Shown: positions 27,904 through 36,198 of the stretch, one piece after another
Position numbering within the stretch: the stretch's first letter is position 1
How the letters are laid out: each line of letters begins with the position of its first letter
NCBI GenBank assembly: GCA_019912885.1
Contig: JAIOHV010000080.1
Coordinates: 1 to 64,000 of the forward strand
Reading direction: 5' to 3'
Source: a bacterium
Lineage (GTDB): Bacteria; Lernaellota; Lernaellaia; JACKCT01
DNA: 64,000 nt
Notes under the pieces: model-generated
The model's input: the letters and a program-made list of their open reading frames with translations, nothing else
Databases searched by the model: none
What the model was told of the DNA's origin: nothing
Position numbers and translations under genes: made by a program

Positions 27904-30537
27904 TCACGACCCCCACTGCGACGGGTCGAGAACGATATCGCAGTTCACGAACGGCTGGCCCGCGGTGTTGATGAACGGCGAGGCGCAGTACTGAAGAATG
28001 AAGGCCATCTCCGGGAATCGGACGGCGCGGTCCTCGCCGTCGTTGCGCGTCGGCTCGAACGGATAGACGCCGTCTCCCACGGACTCGTCCCACAGATCGT
28101 GATACGGCCACGCGCCGTAAAAGTCGGCGGAGTACGAATACTCATCGACCAGCAGGCGCGTCTCGTCGGCGGTCAGCGGCAGGCCCGCGGCGGCGGACGC
28201 GGCGAGAAAGCCCGCGTAATCCGCGTCCCATTCCAGGTTTGCCGCGCGGCCGTCCGCGTCGTTCATGATGTCGTTCGCGCGCGTCGCGAGGCCTTCGATC
28301 AGGTCGTGCGCCATGTCGTTTTCGCCGGCGACAAGGGCATTTTCGACGGCGGAGATGTGGAAGTAGCGGATGATCGCCCAGTTGTAATAGTGCTGGATCG
28401 TCGCGATGAGATCGTACAGCCAGCCGATTCCGTTGCCGCAGTCGTTTTCGAGCGCATCGCCATAGCCGATGAACGCGCTCGAGATCTTCGCGGTGCACTC
28501 GCCGTTCGGCACGAAAGGCTCATAGAGCACAAAGCTCGCCAGATCCGCGACGATCCCGTTTTCCGCGATCGGCACGTACGCGTTGCCGTATTTGTCCTTG
28601 GTGCGAATGTGGTATTCCGAATCGACAATGTCGCGCGAGAAATCCCGCAGCTTCTTGAGCGCCTGTGCGGCCGCGGCCTTCACATCCGCATCGGGCGCGT
28701 CCTGCGCCGCGTACATCAGCGGCACGGCGACGCGCATGATGTGCGGCACGTCATCCTTGCTGCGCATGTTGCGAAGCCAGATCGGCCCCCAGTGCGGGTT
28801 CGTGTCGTTCGGAATCGTGTGCGCGTTCCAGTCGTATTTCTCCTGCTGCTTGACGGGATCGTAATCGACGACGGCGTGCCGCCCGTCCTCCGTGTACTCG
28901 TGATTGACCGTGAACGGCGTGCGCGGCATGAGGTCCTTTTCCGGGTCCTCGTCGTCGTAGTCCATCGACAGGAACAGCGCGTCGATGCCCTTGCTGTAAT
29001 CCTCCACGAGCCGCGCGAACATCGGGTCGCCGCTCGCCAGATAGCCGCCGACCGCCGCGCCGAGCAGCTTGCCCAGGCGGATCATCAGGTTGTCCGCGCC
29101 GCCGACGTGCGCGAACGTCACCGTGTCGCCGCTTTTGGTGACCGTCGTGTCCTGCCAGTAGAGCTTGTATTCGGGATAGCCGTTGCCGGCCGCGGTATCG
29201 TCGTAGCCGTGGCCGATCCACGTCAGGCGCTCCCAGAAAAACGAATCCTTCCAGAAGCCCGTGATCTTCGTCGTGAAGTCGTCGATTTCCTGCTGCGTCA
29301 GCGGCGTGCCGGCCGCGGGGCGCGTGAACGAAAACGGCAGCGAGGTCGGCAGGGCTTTCGGCGCCGGCGCGCCGGCTTCAACGGGCCGCGGAGCATCCGC
29401 CGGCGTCGCGATCGCCTCGCCCGGCAGCGTGCGCACCAGGCGGAATCCGAGCAGGCGCCAGTTGTAGCCAGGCTGATGTCCGCCGCGCCACGCGGGGCGC
29501 TGGCGCACAGGGGCATACCAGCGATAGCCGCCTCCCTTCGCTACGCGGAAGTGCCCGCCGGCCGCGCCGGTCGGATCGGTCGCGTCTCCGGAAACATCGG
29601 ACTCGTACCAGTCCCACGTCCACTCGAGCACGTTGCCGATGACGTCGTACAAGCCCCAGTCGTTCGCCTGCTTTTTCGCGACGGGGTGCGTCGTGTTCTT
29701 TCCGTTGAAGCAGTACCACGCGATCGCGTCGACGTTCGGATCGACCGTTTCGCATGTGTGCGACGTGATCTCGCCGTTCGGAAGCGCGGTCGTCGATCCG
29801 GCGCGCGCGGCATACTCCCACTCCGCCTCGGTCGGCAGGCGGAAGCCTTCGCACTCCTGGAGCGTCGCCGCGTTCAGCGTGACCGTCGCGCTCCAGACGC
29901 CGCCCTTCGTGGCGCAGTCGGCCACGCCGTCCACCTCGTCTTCGTTGTCGCAGACCACGTCGTCGAACGCGAAACAAGGGTCATACCCTTCCTGCGCGGA
30001 GAGCTGATTCGCGTACACGAGCGCGTCAAACCAACTGACCTGTTCCACCGGACGCAGGGGGCTGTCGCCGTAAACCGGAAAGTTCGCCGGGTCAAAGCCC
30101 GACAACGTGCGGAATTGCTCTTTCGTGACCTCCGTCTCGCCGATCTCGAACGCGCGACTGATCGTCACCGTGCGCTGCGCTTCGTCCGCGTCATGTCCCG
30201 GCTCGATCGAAGGGCTGCCCGCGAGAAACGCGCCCGCCGGTGCGTACACGAATCCTTCCGTCGTCGGAGGGATGTCGTCATCGTCCGCGTCGTCATCGTC
30301 CACGTCGTCGTCGATATCGTCGTCATCCGCGTCGTCATCGTCGGTGTCGTCATCCAGATCGTCGTCGCCCGCGGTATCGTCGTCATCGCCGGTATCGTCA
30401 TCATCGACGTTCGGAAGATCGCCGGTATCGTCGTCGTCATCGTCGTCGCCGCAACTGCACGACGCGCCGAAAACGCCCACGAACGCGAGCGCGAAAAGGG
30501 TGAGCAACAAGGTCAACCTGCGAGCCGTCATGGACAT
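27904..30537 (-). CDS. Asp-tethered lipoprotein: SUMF1/FGE-like domain plus C-terminal helical domain
   Basis: 877 residues from ATG at 30537 (GAGG six bases upstream; ATG at 30531 is an alternative). Signal peptide with lipobox G-A-S-C27, then S-C-G and an Asp-rich tether at 31-89 with runs of three to seven Asp. Residues about 95-375 form a FGE-sulfatase (SUMF1/DUF323) domain with R-L-P-T-E-A-E-W-E-Y and a C-terminal GFRLVRT. The region that in true FGE holds two catalytic Cys reads KGGGYRWYAPVRQRP, so it is not formylglycine-generating. Residues about 430-877 are an unassigned, Trp/Tyr-rich, mainly helical domain, possibly an alpha/alpha-toroid enzyme. Predicted outer-membrane or surface lipoprotein. 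Confidence 0.85.
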   Translation of the reverse strand: MSMTARRLTLLLTLFALAFVGVFGASCSCGDDDDDDDTGDLPNVDDDDTGDDDDTAGDDDLDDDTDDDDADDDDIDDDVDDDDADDDDIPPTTEGFVYAPAGAFLAGSPSIEPGHDADEAQRTVTISRAFEIGETEVTKEQFRTLSGFDPANFPVYGDSPLRPVEQVSWFDALVYANQLSAQEGYDPCFAFDDVVCDNEDEVDGVADCATKGGVWSATVTLNAATLQECEGFRLPTEAEWEYAARAGSTTALPNGEITSHTCETVDPNVDAIAWYCFNGKNTTHPVAKKQANDWGLYDVIGNVLEWTWDWYESDVSGDATDPTGAAGGHFRVAKGGGYRWYAPVRQRPAWRGGHQPGYNWRLLGFRLVRTLPGEAIATPADAPRPVEAGAPAPKALPTSLPFSFTRPAAGTPLTQQEIDDFTTKITGFWKDSFFWERLTWIGHGYDDTAAGNGYPEYKLYWQDTTVTKSGDTVTFAHVGGADNLMIRLGKLLGAAVGGYLASGDPMFARLVEDYSKGIDALFLSMDYDDEDPEKDLMPRTPFTVNHEYTEDGRHAVVDYDPVKQQEKYDWNAHTIPNDTNPHWGPIWLRNMRSKDDVPHIMRVAVPLMYAAQDAPDADVKAAAAQALKKLRDFSRDIVDSEYHIRTKDKYGNAYVPIAENGIVADLASFVLYEPFVPNGECTAKISSAFIGYGDALENDCGNGIGWLYDLIATIQHYYNWAIIRYFHISAVENALVAGENDMAHDLIEGLATRANDIMNDADGRAANLEWDADYAGFLAASAAAGLPLTADETRLLVDEYSYSADFYGAWPYHDLWDESVGDGVYPFEPTRNDGEDRAVRFPEMAFILQYCASPFINTAGQPFVNCDIVLDPSQWGS

Positions 30538-30649
30538 CCCTTCCCTCGTAAACGTGCGCCAAACGCGCGGACGGTTTGATCGAGAAGCTATCGTCAAGCA
30601 AACGCGCCGCTTGCGATGGCCTCTTTTCTCTTTCCTCTTTTCTCTTTCC

Positions 30650-31210
30650 TCAATCGGCCTTCACGAATTTCGCGACGACAAGAGCGATGAGCGCCCACGT
30701 CGATGCGTAGAACACGAACTGCGTGATCCAGTAATCCCAGACGTGATGGTACCAGACGGGAAACGAGATCGCGATCGCGAACGAGCCGAATATGCCGACA
30801 AGCGTCGTAAATTTCCAGCGCGCCGCGAAGGTCGGCAGCGACGGCGCGGCCATGCGGACTGGCACGGCCAGAAGCAGCGTCGATACGATGAAATGCAGGA
30901 AGCCGAAGACGTACGTGCCAGGAGCGGCGGGGTCGAATCCGCCCTGCGTCAAAAACACCTGCGCGATCGGGCCGCGCAGCGTGCGTTCGTGCATCGCTTT
31001 CATCGCTTCTTCGGTGTCCTCGGCCGGCATGCCCGGCACGAAGTACACGCCGTCCGGCGCGCCGGTGTCGCGTAAATAATTCTGCACCGCTTCTTCGTCG
31101 GGGAAGGAGCCGATGGCCATGTTGGCAAAGGGCAGGGCCATCCACCAGATGCTGCCCCAGATCATGCCGGTCACCCCACCCAAAACGCACGCAATCGCAA
31201 TGCCTTTCAT
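30650..31210 (-). CDS. Hypothetical four-TM inner-membrane protein
   Basis: 186 residues with TM segments at about 3-25, 100-117, 133-151 and 160-181 and a periplasmic loop (about 30-98) rich in acidic residues. GGAG lies 5 nt before the ATG. No family recognised; the G-x-x-W-G-S-I-W-W-M-A-L-P TM1 pattern resembles small DUF membrane proteins. Its position, 110 bp downstream of the divergently ordered msrA with an octamer array between, suggests a separate transcript. Confidence 0.6.
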   Translation of the reverse strand: MKGIAIACVLGGVTGMIWGSIWWMALPFANMAIGSFPDEEAVQNYLRDTGAPDGVYFVPGMPAEDTEEAMKAMHERTLRGPIAQVFLTQGGFDPAAPGTYVFGFLHFIVSTLLLAVPVRMAAPSLPTFAARWKFTTLVGIFGSFAIAISFPVWYHHVWDYWITQFVFYASTWALIALVVAKFVKAD

Positions 31211-31240
31211 ATTGGCTCCCGAATGATGGCGACGACCTGC

Positions 31241-31328
31241 CAGCCTTCCAGCCTTCCAGCCTTCCAGCCTTCCAGGCTTTCAGGCTTTCAGCCTTTCAGC
31301 CTTTCAGCCTTCCCGTCTCCCAGCCTCT
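31241..31328. repeat. Octamer array CAGCCTTY, nine clear and two degenerate units
   Basis: Units 31241-31312 are CAGCCTTC (x4), CAGGCTTT (x2), CAGCCTTT (x2), CAGCCTTC; CCGTCTCC and CAGCCTCT follow. It ends 3 bp before the msrA stop codon, another array at a 3' end. Confidence 0.92.
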
Positions 31329-31331
31329 TCA

Positions 31332-31805
31332 TCACGTTCGGCAGTGCGCCAGCCCGTTCTTCTCCAGATACCGCTGGTGGTATTCCTCCGCCGGCCAGAA
31401 GGTCGACGCGGCGGTGATCTCCGAGACGATCGCGCGCCCGCCGAACGTGTCCGCCGCCTCGTGTTCGCGCTTCGAGCGCTCCGCGGCGTCCTTCTGATCG
31501 GGCGTATGATAGAAGATCGCCGAGCGATACTGCGTGCCCACGTCCGGCCCCTGGCGGTTTCGCGTCGTCGGGTTATGCCCGCTCCAGAAGACCTTCAGCA
31601 GGTCGTCGAAAGCGACCTTGTCCGGATCGTATTCGACCTGCACCGCCTCCGCGTGGCCGGTCGTGCCCGTGCAGACCTCTTTATAGGTCGGTTCATCCTT
31701 GTGCCCGCCGGTGTAGCCGACGGTCGTGTTCGAAACGCCGGGGATATGCCGGAACGCCTCCTCGACGCCCCAAAAGCACCCCATCGCGAATGTGGCTTTT
31801 TGCAT
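31332..31805 (-). CDS. msrA: Peptide methionine sulfoxide reductase MsrA
   Basis: 157 residues. The catalytic G9-C10-F-W-G motif is present with GYTGGH and the conserved HNPT (here [22 protein letters not shown]) and YHQRYL motifs. It reduces the S-epimer of methionine sulfoxide using thioredoxin. The only resolving-Cys candidate is near the end (LAHCRT), so a two-Cys cycle is likely. Cytoplasmic (no signal peptide). Single-gene unit. Confidence 0.97.
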   Translation of the reverse strand: MQKATFAMGCFWGVEEAFRHIPGVSNTTVGYTGGHKDEPTYKEVCTGTTGHAEAVQVEYDPDKVAFDDLLKVFWSGHNPTTRNRQGPDVGTQYRSAIFYHTPDQKDAAERSKREHEAADTFGGRAIVSEITAASTFWPAEEYHQRYLEKNGLAHCRT

Positions 31806-31853
31806 GGCTAGCTCCTTGCTTCTGCAGCGCGATCACCGTTGCCCGACGCGCGA

Positions 31854-31907
31854 CCGTGCCCGATGGACACTATGGACATCATGGACACGATGGACCGAAT
31901 GAACGAT
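31854..31907. repeat. Nonamer array ATGGACNNN with CCGTGCCCGAT prefix
   Basis: CCGTGCCCGAT (31854-31864) overlaps the first of four nonamers (ATGGACACT, ATGGACATC, ATGGACACG, ATGGACCGA) and one degenerate unit (ATGAACGAT). It abuts the stop codon at 31908. Same arrangement as 25220 and 40376. Confidence 0.9.
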
Positions 31908-33539
31908 TCAGCATCCGCATCCATCGTCATCGTCATTGTCGTCGTCGTCCGTAGCATCGTCGTCACCGGCGTCGTCATCGGCCGCATCGTCATCGTCGCT
32001 CGTATCGTCATCCGCCGCGTCGTCGTCGCTCACGGAGTCGTCGTCCGTCGAGTCGTCATCATCGTCCGAATCGTCGTCCGTCGCGTCATCGTCGGTATCG
32101 TCATCGACCGTGTCGTCATCGGCGCTGTCGTCATCGGCGGAGTCGTCGTCGTCATCGTCGTCGCCGGTCAGGTCGTCGTCGCCGAGCGGTCCCGCGTCGC
32201 CGAGGATTCCATAGTACACCGCGTACCAATAGCTGAGCAGGTAATCGAGGCTCGGCCCGGTTTCGGTGGGTGTATCGGCTTCGGAGCACGCGATGTGATA
32301 CGGGCTGCGCTCCCACAGGTGTGAGGTCCAGCAGCGGTCGTCCACCTCGTGCGCCTCGGCCGTCTGCGGGTCAATGTCGAAAATGTCTTCCAGCCAGGGG
32401 TACTGCGACAGGAAATTATCGGCCCACACCGAAAACGGATCGAGCGGCAGCACGGAGCAGTCCACGTGCCGCTTGTAGTTCGGCGGATCCCAGAAAACGG
32501 TCAGCCCGTGTTCGATGTCGTCGGCGATCGCGTCGAGTTCATCCTGGTCGCAATCCCCAAGACGAAGGCATGTCTGGATGTAGATCGCGTCGAACAAAGC
32601 GGCGTGCGTTCCTTCGACCATCGATCGGACGTTGACGTTGAAAATGCGGTTCAGGTGTTCGAGCCGCTCGCGGTCCGGCCACAGGCGGTGGATCGCGTTC
32701 CACACCGGGTGGTTGTTGATGAACGCGAAATACTCGAAGTACTTGTTGAAAAACGTGAAGGTCGAAAACCACATCAGGTTCTTGACCTTCTCGTATTCCG
32801 AATCGAGCAGCGCCCAGTACGCCGGATCGCCGGTCACGTGCGCGACTTGCAGGATGATCGACAGGCGGATGTCGTGCCCGATGCTCGACGCGGGCCATGT
32901 GTCGCCCCACGGGTCGATGATCGTCCAGTTGTTCGCGACGAGCGTGTCGATCACCTCGCGGAAGTCCGCCTCGATCGTGGCGCGCATCGCGGCGTCGTCC
33001 ACCAGGTCGTGCGCCCAGGTCTGGCTCCAGAACCAGGTGATGTATTTGTCGCGCGACTGCCGCCCCACCCAGAACGCGCCCGCGTAGTCCCCCTCGCCGG
33101 GGATCTTGTTATCGGAGCCCTCGAACTCCACATTCCACGGCGCCTCGTCCGGCGCGACGTAGCGTGCGATGTAGCCCGGGTCGCCGGTGACCTTATGGAC
33201 GTGGTGGAGATACTCCGCGATGCGCAAAACCTCGGCGCGCGCGTCGGCCGCGCCGGTGACGGCGTAACGCATCGCCTGCGTCACGAGGTAAAAGCCCGTC
33301 CAGTCCTCGCTGTCGCCCGCGCCTTTGGTGCGCAAAAGCTCCGTGCGCGTTTCGTCCGTGAAGATGCGATCCGACACGCCGCCCATCCCGCCGCTATGCC
33401 ACTGGCGCAGAAAATCCTCGTAGTCCGCGGTCTTGGCCACGAGGTACGGGTCGACGCCGGTTTGGGCGAAGGCCGCGGGGGCGAGCGCGAAGAAAACGGT
33501 CGCCAGAGCCGCAAAAAAAATCGCTTTCGAATTGTTCAT
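31908..33539 (-). CDS. Secreted protein with C-terminal Asp-rich tail ending GCGC
   Basis: 543 residues from ATG at 33539 (AGGAATCG upstream). Cleavable signal peptide (1-25, APAAFAQTG). Residues about 28-460 form one helical, Trp/Tyr-rich domain without a recognised family; repeated paired helices resemble an alpha/alpha toroid (as in polysaccharide lyases or glycosidases), a cautious suggestion. From about residue 466 the chain is almost only Asp with Ala, Ser, Thr and Val for about 75 residues, and ends D-G-C-G-C. No transmembrane segment follows, unlike known C-terminal sorting tags such as MYXO-CTERM. The cysteine end is shared with genes at 40524 and 55201. Confidence 0.75.
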   Translation of the reverse strand: MNNSKAIFFAALATVFFALAPAAFAQTGVDPYLVAKTADYEDFLRQWHSGGMGGVSDRIFTDETRTELLRTKGAGDSEDWTGFYLVTQAMRYAVTGAADARAEVLRIAEYLHHVHKVTGDPGYIARYVAPDEAPWNVEFEGSDNKIPGEGDYAGAFWVGRQSRDKYITWFWSQTWAHDLVDDAAMRATIEADFREVIDTLVANNWTIIDPWGDTWPASSIGHDIRLSIILQVAHVTGDPAYWALLDSEYEKVKNLMWFSTFTFFNKYFEYFAFINNHPVWNAIHRLWPDRERLEHLNRIFNVNVRSMVEGTHAALFDAIYIQTCLRLGDCDQDELDAIADDIEHGLTVFWDPPNYKRHVDCSVLPLDPFSVWADNFLSQYPWLEDIFDIDPQTAEAHEVDDRCWTSHLWERSPYHIACSEADTPTETGPSLDYLLSYWYAVYYGILGDAGPLGDDDLTGDDDDDDDSADDDSADDDTVDDDTDDDATDDDSDDDDDSTDDDSVSDDDAADDDTSDDDDAADDDAGDDDATDDDDNDDDDGCGC

Positions 33540-33859
33540 CGATTCCTCAAAGTCAATGCCTGTTTCGCGCGACGTCATCCTGAGCGAAGCGAAGGATCGG
33601 GCCGTACCTTGCTGACGGCCACGCTTTCCGCAAACGGCCACGCTTCATCCGGGGCGAAGCCGGATCCTTCGGCTCGCTGCGCTCGCCTCAGGATGACGAT
33701 TCCACGCGACGTGAAGGAACGGACATCCTGATTCGCAGCGTCGCAGAATAGCGGAAACCGCGAGTTCGAGCACCACGCTCGCTTGACAACCCCTTCGCCG
33801 CGCGGCACACAACCCGGTCGCCGTATCGCGCACTTTCGCGCCGGCAAACGGGGGCGGGC
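33540..33859. repeat. Intergenic region with inverted copies of the stem-loop repeat
   Basis: 320 bp without a gene. 33574-33598 is a reverse-orientation copy of the ATCCTTCGC repeat; 33662-33697 is a longer forward variant with extra GGCTCGCTGCG. Between them ACGGCCACGCTT occurs twice (33616 and 33637). The last 150 bp have no clear signal besides the esterase start region. Confidence 0.8.
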
Positions 33860-34633
33860 ATGGGCCACGTTCACATCATCCGCGACTTCTTCTCGATCCC
33901 CGAGGGCTACAACCGGACGATCCGCATCTACACGCCGAACGCGTACGACGCGGAACCCGACCGCCGCTTTCCCGTGCTCTATTTCCAGGACGGGCAGAAC
34001 GCGTTTGCGCATCCGGAGTCGGCCGTCTATCACACCTGGTGCGCGAACGACGTCATCGAGCGCCTTGCCGCCGAGGGCGCGACCGAACCGTGGATCATCG
34101 TTGCTATCGACCACGGCGTGCAGCGCTTCGAGGAATATTCGCCCTGGGACGATTACGCTGTCGGCGTGCAAGGGCGCGGATCGTACTACACCGACTTCCT
34201 GGTCAATCACCTCGTCCCGTACATCGACGCGACCTACCGCACGCGCCCGGAGCCGCAATGGCGCGGCACGATCGGCGCGAGCCTCGGCGGGCTGATCTCG
34301 CTTTTCGTCGGCTGGCGGCATCCGGATGTCTTCGGGCGCGTCGGCGGCGTATCGCCGTCATTGATGTGGTGCCAGGGGTGGATGTTCAGTTCGTGGAAGG
34401 AACACTCCCGGAAATGGACGCGCATCTACCTGGATGCCGGCGAAAACGAGCGCGTGGACTGGGCGGGCGTCGATCTGGACTACGGCAACACCGTGCGCAA
34501 TTTCCACGACCACCTGCGTTCGATCGGCTATGCGGCGCACGAGGTGCACATGGTTATCGAGCCACACGGCAATCACCATGAGATCGACTGGCAGCGGCGA
34601 TTGCCGGAAGCGCTGCGCTGGCTGCTGGGGTGA
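33860..34633 (+). CDS. Esterase D-family (IroE/Fes-like) alpha/beta hydrolase
   Basis: 257 residues. The oxyanion region LYFQDGQNAF, nucleophile elbow G139-A-S141-L-G-G and C-terminal His (PHGNHHEIDW) match the putative esterase/enterochelin-esterase-like family (COG2382/COG2819). No signal peptide, so cytoplasmic. Substrates in the family range from siderophore esters to acetyl esters; the sequence does not decide. Convergent with the ATP-grasp gene, separated by inverted heptamer arrays. Confidence 0.85.
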   Translation: MGHVHIIRDFFSIPEGYNRTIRIYTPNAYDAEPDRRFPVLYFQDGQNAFAHPESAVYHTWCANDVIERLAAEGATEPWIIVAIDHGVQRFEEYSPWDDYAVGVQGRGSYYTDFLVNHLVPYIDATYRTRPEPQWRGTIGASLGGLISLFVGWRHPDVFGRVGGVSPSLMWCQGWMFSSWKEHSRKWTRIYLDAGENERVDWAGVDLDYGNTVRNFHDHLRSIGYAAHEVHMVIEPHGNHHEIDWQRRLPEALRWLLG

Positions 34634-34638
34634 AATTG

Positions 34639-34777
34639 AAGATTGCAGATCGAAGATTGAAGATTGGCCGTCGCGTTTCGGGCCGGCCGCGCGTCCTGGC
34701 AGACGCGCCGCGCGATCCGTCGGCCATCGCGCCTGTGCCGGAAATTCTTCAATCTTCAATCTTCCATCTTCAATCCT
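34639..34777. repeat. Inverted pair of four-unit heptamer arrays between convergent genes
   Basis: Left array 34639-34666: AAGATTG, CAGATCG, AAGATTG, AAGATTG. Right array 34750-34777: CAATCTT, CAATCTT, CCATCTT, CAATCCT, in the opposite orientation. They enclose 83 bp and could pair as a 28-bp stem. The right array provides the TGA stop codon (34770-34772) of the ATP-grasp gene; the left array starts 5 bp after the esterase stop. Confidence 0.9.
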
Positions 34778-35933
34778 CCACCTCCTCAATAAACGCAATC
34801 ACCTCCCTCAACACCTCCTCGTCCTGCATCCGCACCAGGTACATCTCGTCGCCCATCGCCTCGGAGAACACCGAGGGCATGTCGCGGTGCAGGATGACCG
34901 CGTCGCCGAATCGTTCGCGGATTTCGCCATCCGTGCGCGCGTAGCGTCGATCGCGCCGGCGGGAGACGTTCGCGCAGAGATACTTTCGCTCGAACGCGAA
35001 GTCTGACACGTCTTTGCCGCAAATCATCCGCGCCCAGAGGTCGTACACATCGATGTCGCTCGCGTAATTCATCATGTCCGTCGTGAAACCGCCGGGCGGA
35101 CGGACGTTGATCTCGAGCGCGCGGAACTTTCCGCCGGCCTCCTCGAAAAACTCGAGGTGGAAAAAGCGCCCCTTGAGTGCGAACGCCTTTACGGCCTTTC
35201 GCCCAAGCTCGCGCATGAGCGGGGGAATTTCGCGGCGCGAGTAATAGTGCATCGGCAGACGCTGGTTGACGATATCCATGATGCCCGCGCTGTACACGTG
35301 CGAGGTCTCGTAGACGATGTGGCCCGCGTCGTCCACGAGCCCGTCGTAGCTGCCGAGCCGCCCGGTGATAAACGCCTCCACGACGTATCCCGTCAGGTCG
35401 GTCGCAAGCGCGCTCGCCAGCTCGTCGTCGTTTGTCAGCTTGAAGGTGCGCGCCGCACCGACGCCCTGATCGGGCTTGAGGACCACCGGGTAGCCATGCC
35501 CTTTCACGAACGCGCGCAGACCCGCTTCGCCGGCATACGGCTCACCGATGCTGCACGGCACGCCGGCCTTTTTGAACACCTCGCGCATGTGCGTCTTCGA
35601 GCGGTACTTCGGCAGGTCCTCGGGTTTCAAGCCGGGGATGTTGAAATCCTCGCGCAGGTGCGCCTCCGCCGCGAGCCAATGCTCGTTCAGGGAATCCAGG
35701 CGATCGATCTTGCCGTGCTTGTGAACAAGAAACGCCAGCGCCCGCAACAGCGCGTCGCCCTCGTTCATGTTCGGCACGAAGTAGTAGTCGGCCAGCGCGC
35801 GGCGCAGCTCGTCGCGAAGGTTCGTGGACGGTGCGTCGCCGATGCCAAGGATATTGCCGCCGTTTTTTCGCACCGCCTCGCAGAACAGGTAGTACTGCGG
35901 CGGAAAATGCGGCGAGAGAAAGACGATGTTCAA
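34770..35933 (-). CDS. ATP-grasp carboxylate-amine ligase-like protein
   Basis: 387 residues from TTG at 35933 (GGAGG seven bases upstream; longer frames run through repeats). Starts N-I-V-F-L-S-P-H-F-P-P, a pre-ATP-grasp Rossmann-like domain (1-105); ATP-grasp motifs follow: GYPVVLKPDQGVGAA (about 150), E-x-x-x-x-G lid (VEAFITGRLGSYDG) and the metal site HLEFFEE...EINVRPPGG. Such enzymes activate a carboxylate as acyl phosphate and join it to an amine or thiol. No substrate genes are adjacent. It ends ...E-D-stop, with GAGGATTGA supplied by the heptamer array. Confidence 0.85.
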   Translation of the reverse strand: MNIVFLSPHFPPQYYLFCEAVRKNGGNILGIGDAPSTNLRDELRRALADYYFVPNMNEGDALLRALAFLVHKHGKIDRLDSLNEHWLAAEAHLREDFNIPGLKPEDLPKYRSKTHMREVFKKAGVPCSIGEPYAGEAGLRAFVKGHGYPVVLKPDQGVGAARTFKLTNDDELASALATDLTGYVVEAFITGRLGSYDGLVDDAGHIVYETSHVYSAGIMDIVNQRLPMHYYSRREIPPLMRELGRKAVKAFALKGRFFHLEFFEEAGGKFRALEINVRPPGGFTTDMMNYASDIDVYDLWARMICGKDVSDFAFERKYLCANVSRRRDRRYARTDGEIRERFGDAVILHRDMPSVFSEAMGDEMYLVRMQDEEVLREVIAFIEEVED

Positions 35934-36048
35934 AGGGGCGCCTCCGGCGTAAGGCTTCCGGACTCCGGAGATCGGCGACCGCAAAATGCGTTCAACACAA
36001 AGCCCCAAAAAACACAAAACGCACGACGCGCATGATTTCGCTCCGAAA

Positions 36049-36109
36049 CTTCGTGCCCTTGGTGTCTTCGTGTTGAAAGACGCGATTCAAATCCGAAATC
36101 CGAAATTGC
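36049..36109. repeat. 29-bp dispersed repeat plus AAATCCG heptamers upstream of mtnE
   Basis: 36049-36077 matches 25322-25350 at 26 of 29 positions. 36089-36109 is AAATCCG, AAATCCG, AAATTGC. An inverted partner of the first (TTCAACACAAA) lies near 35992. The rest of 35934-36198 holds no gene. Confidence 0.8.
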
Positions 36110-36198
36110 ATTGATCGCCACGATTCTTGGGAAACACTCCCGGCCGGTCAAGCGCCTGATTTGACAGGCCTTTCCCGCCGGGCGGATACTTGGCGGTC

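Noticed and set aside
27766-30579. Very long open frame on the plus strand opposite the FGE-like lipoprotein gene
   Set aside because: Composition (Arg/Val/His-rich) and lack of domains mark it as the complement of an Asp- and GC-rich gene; GAC/GAT codons read on the other strand have no stops.
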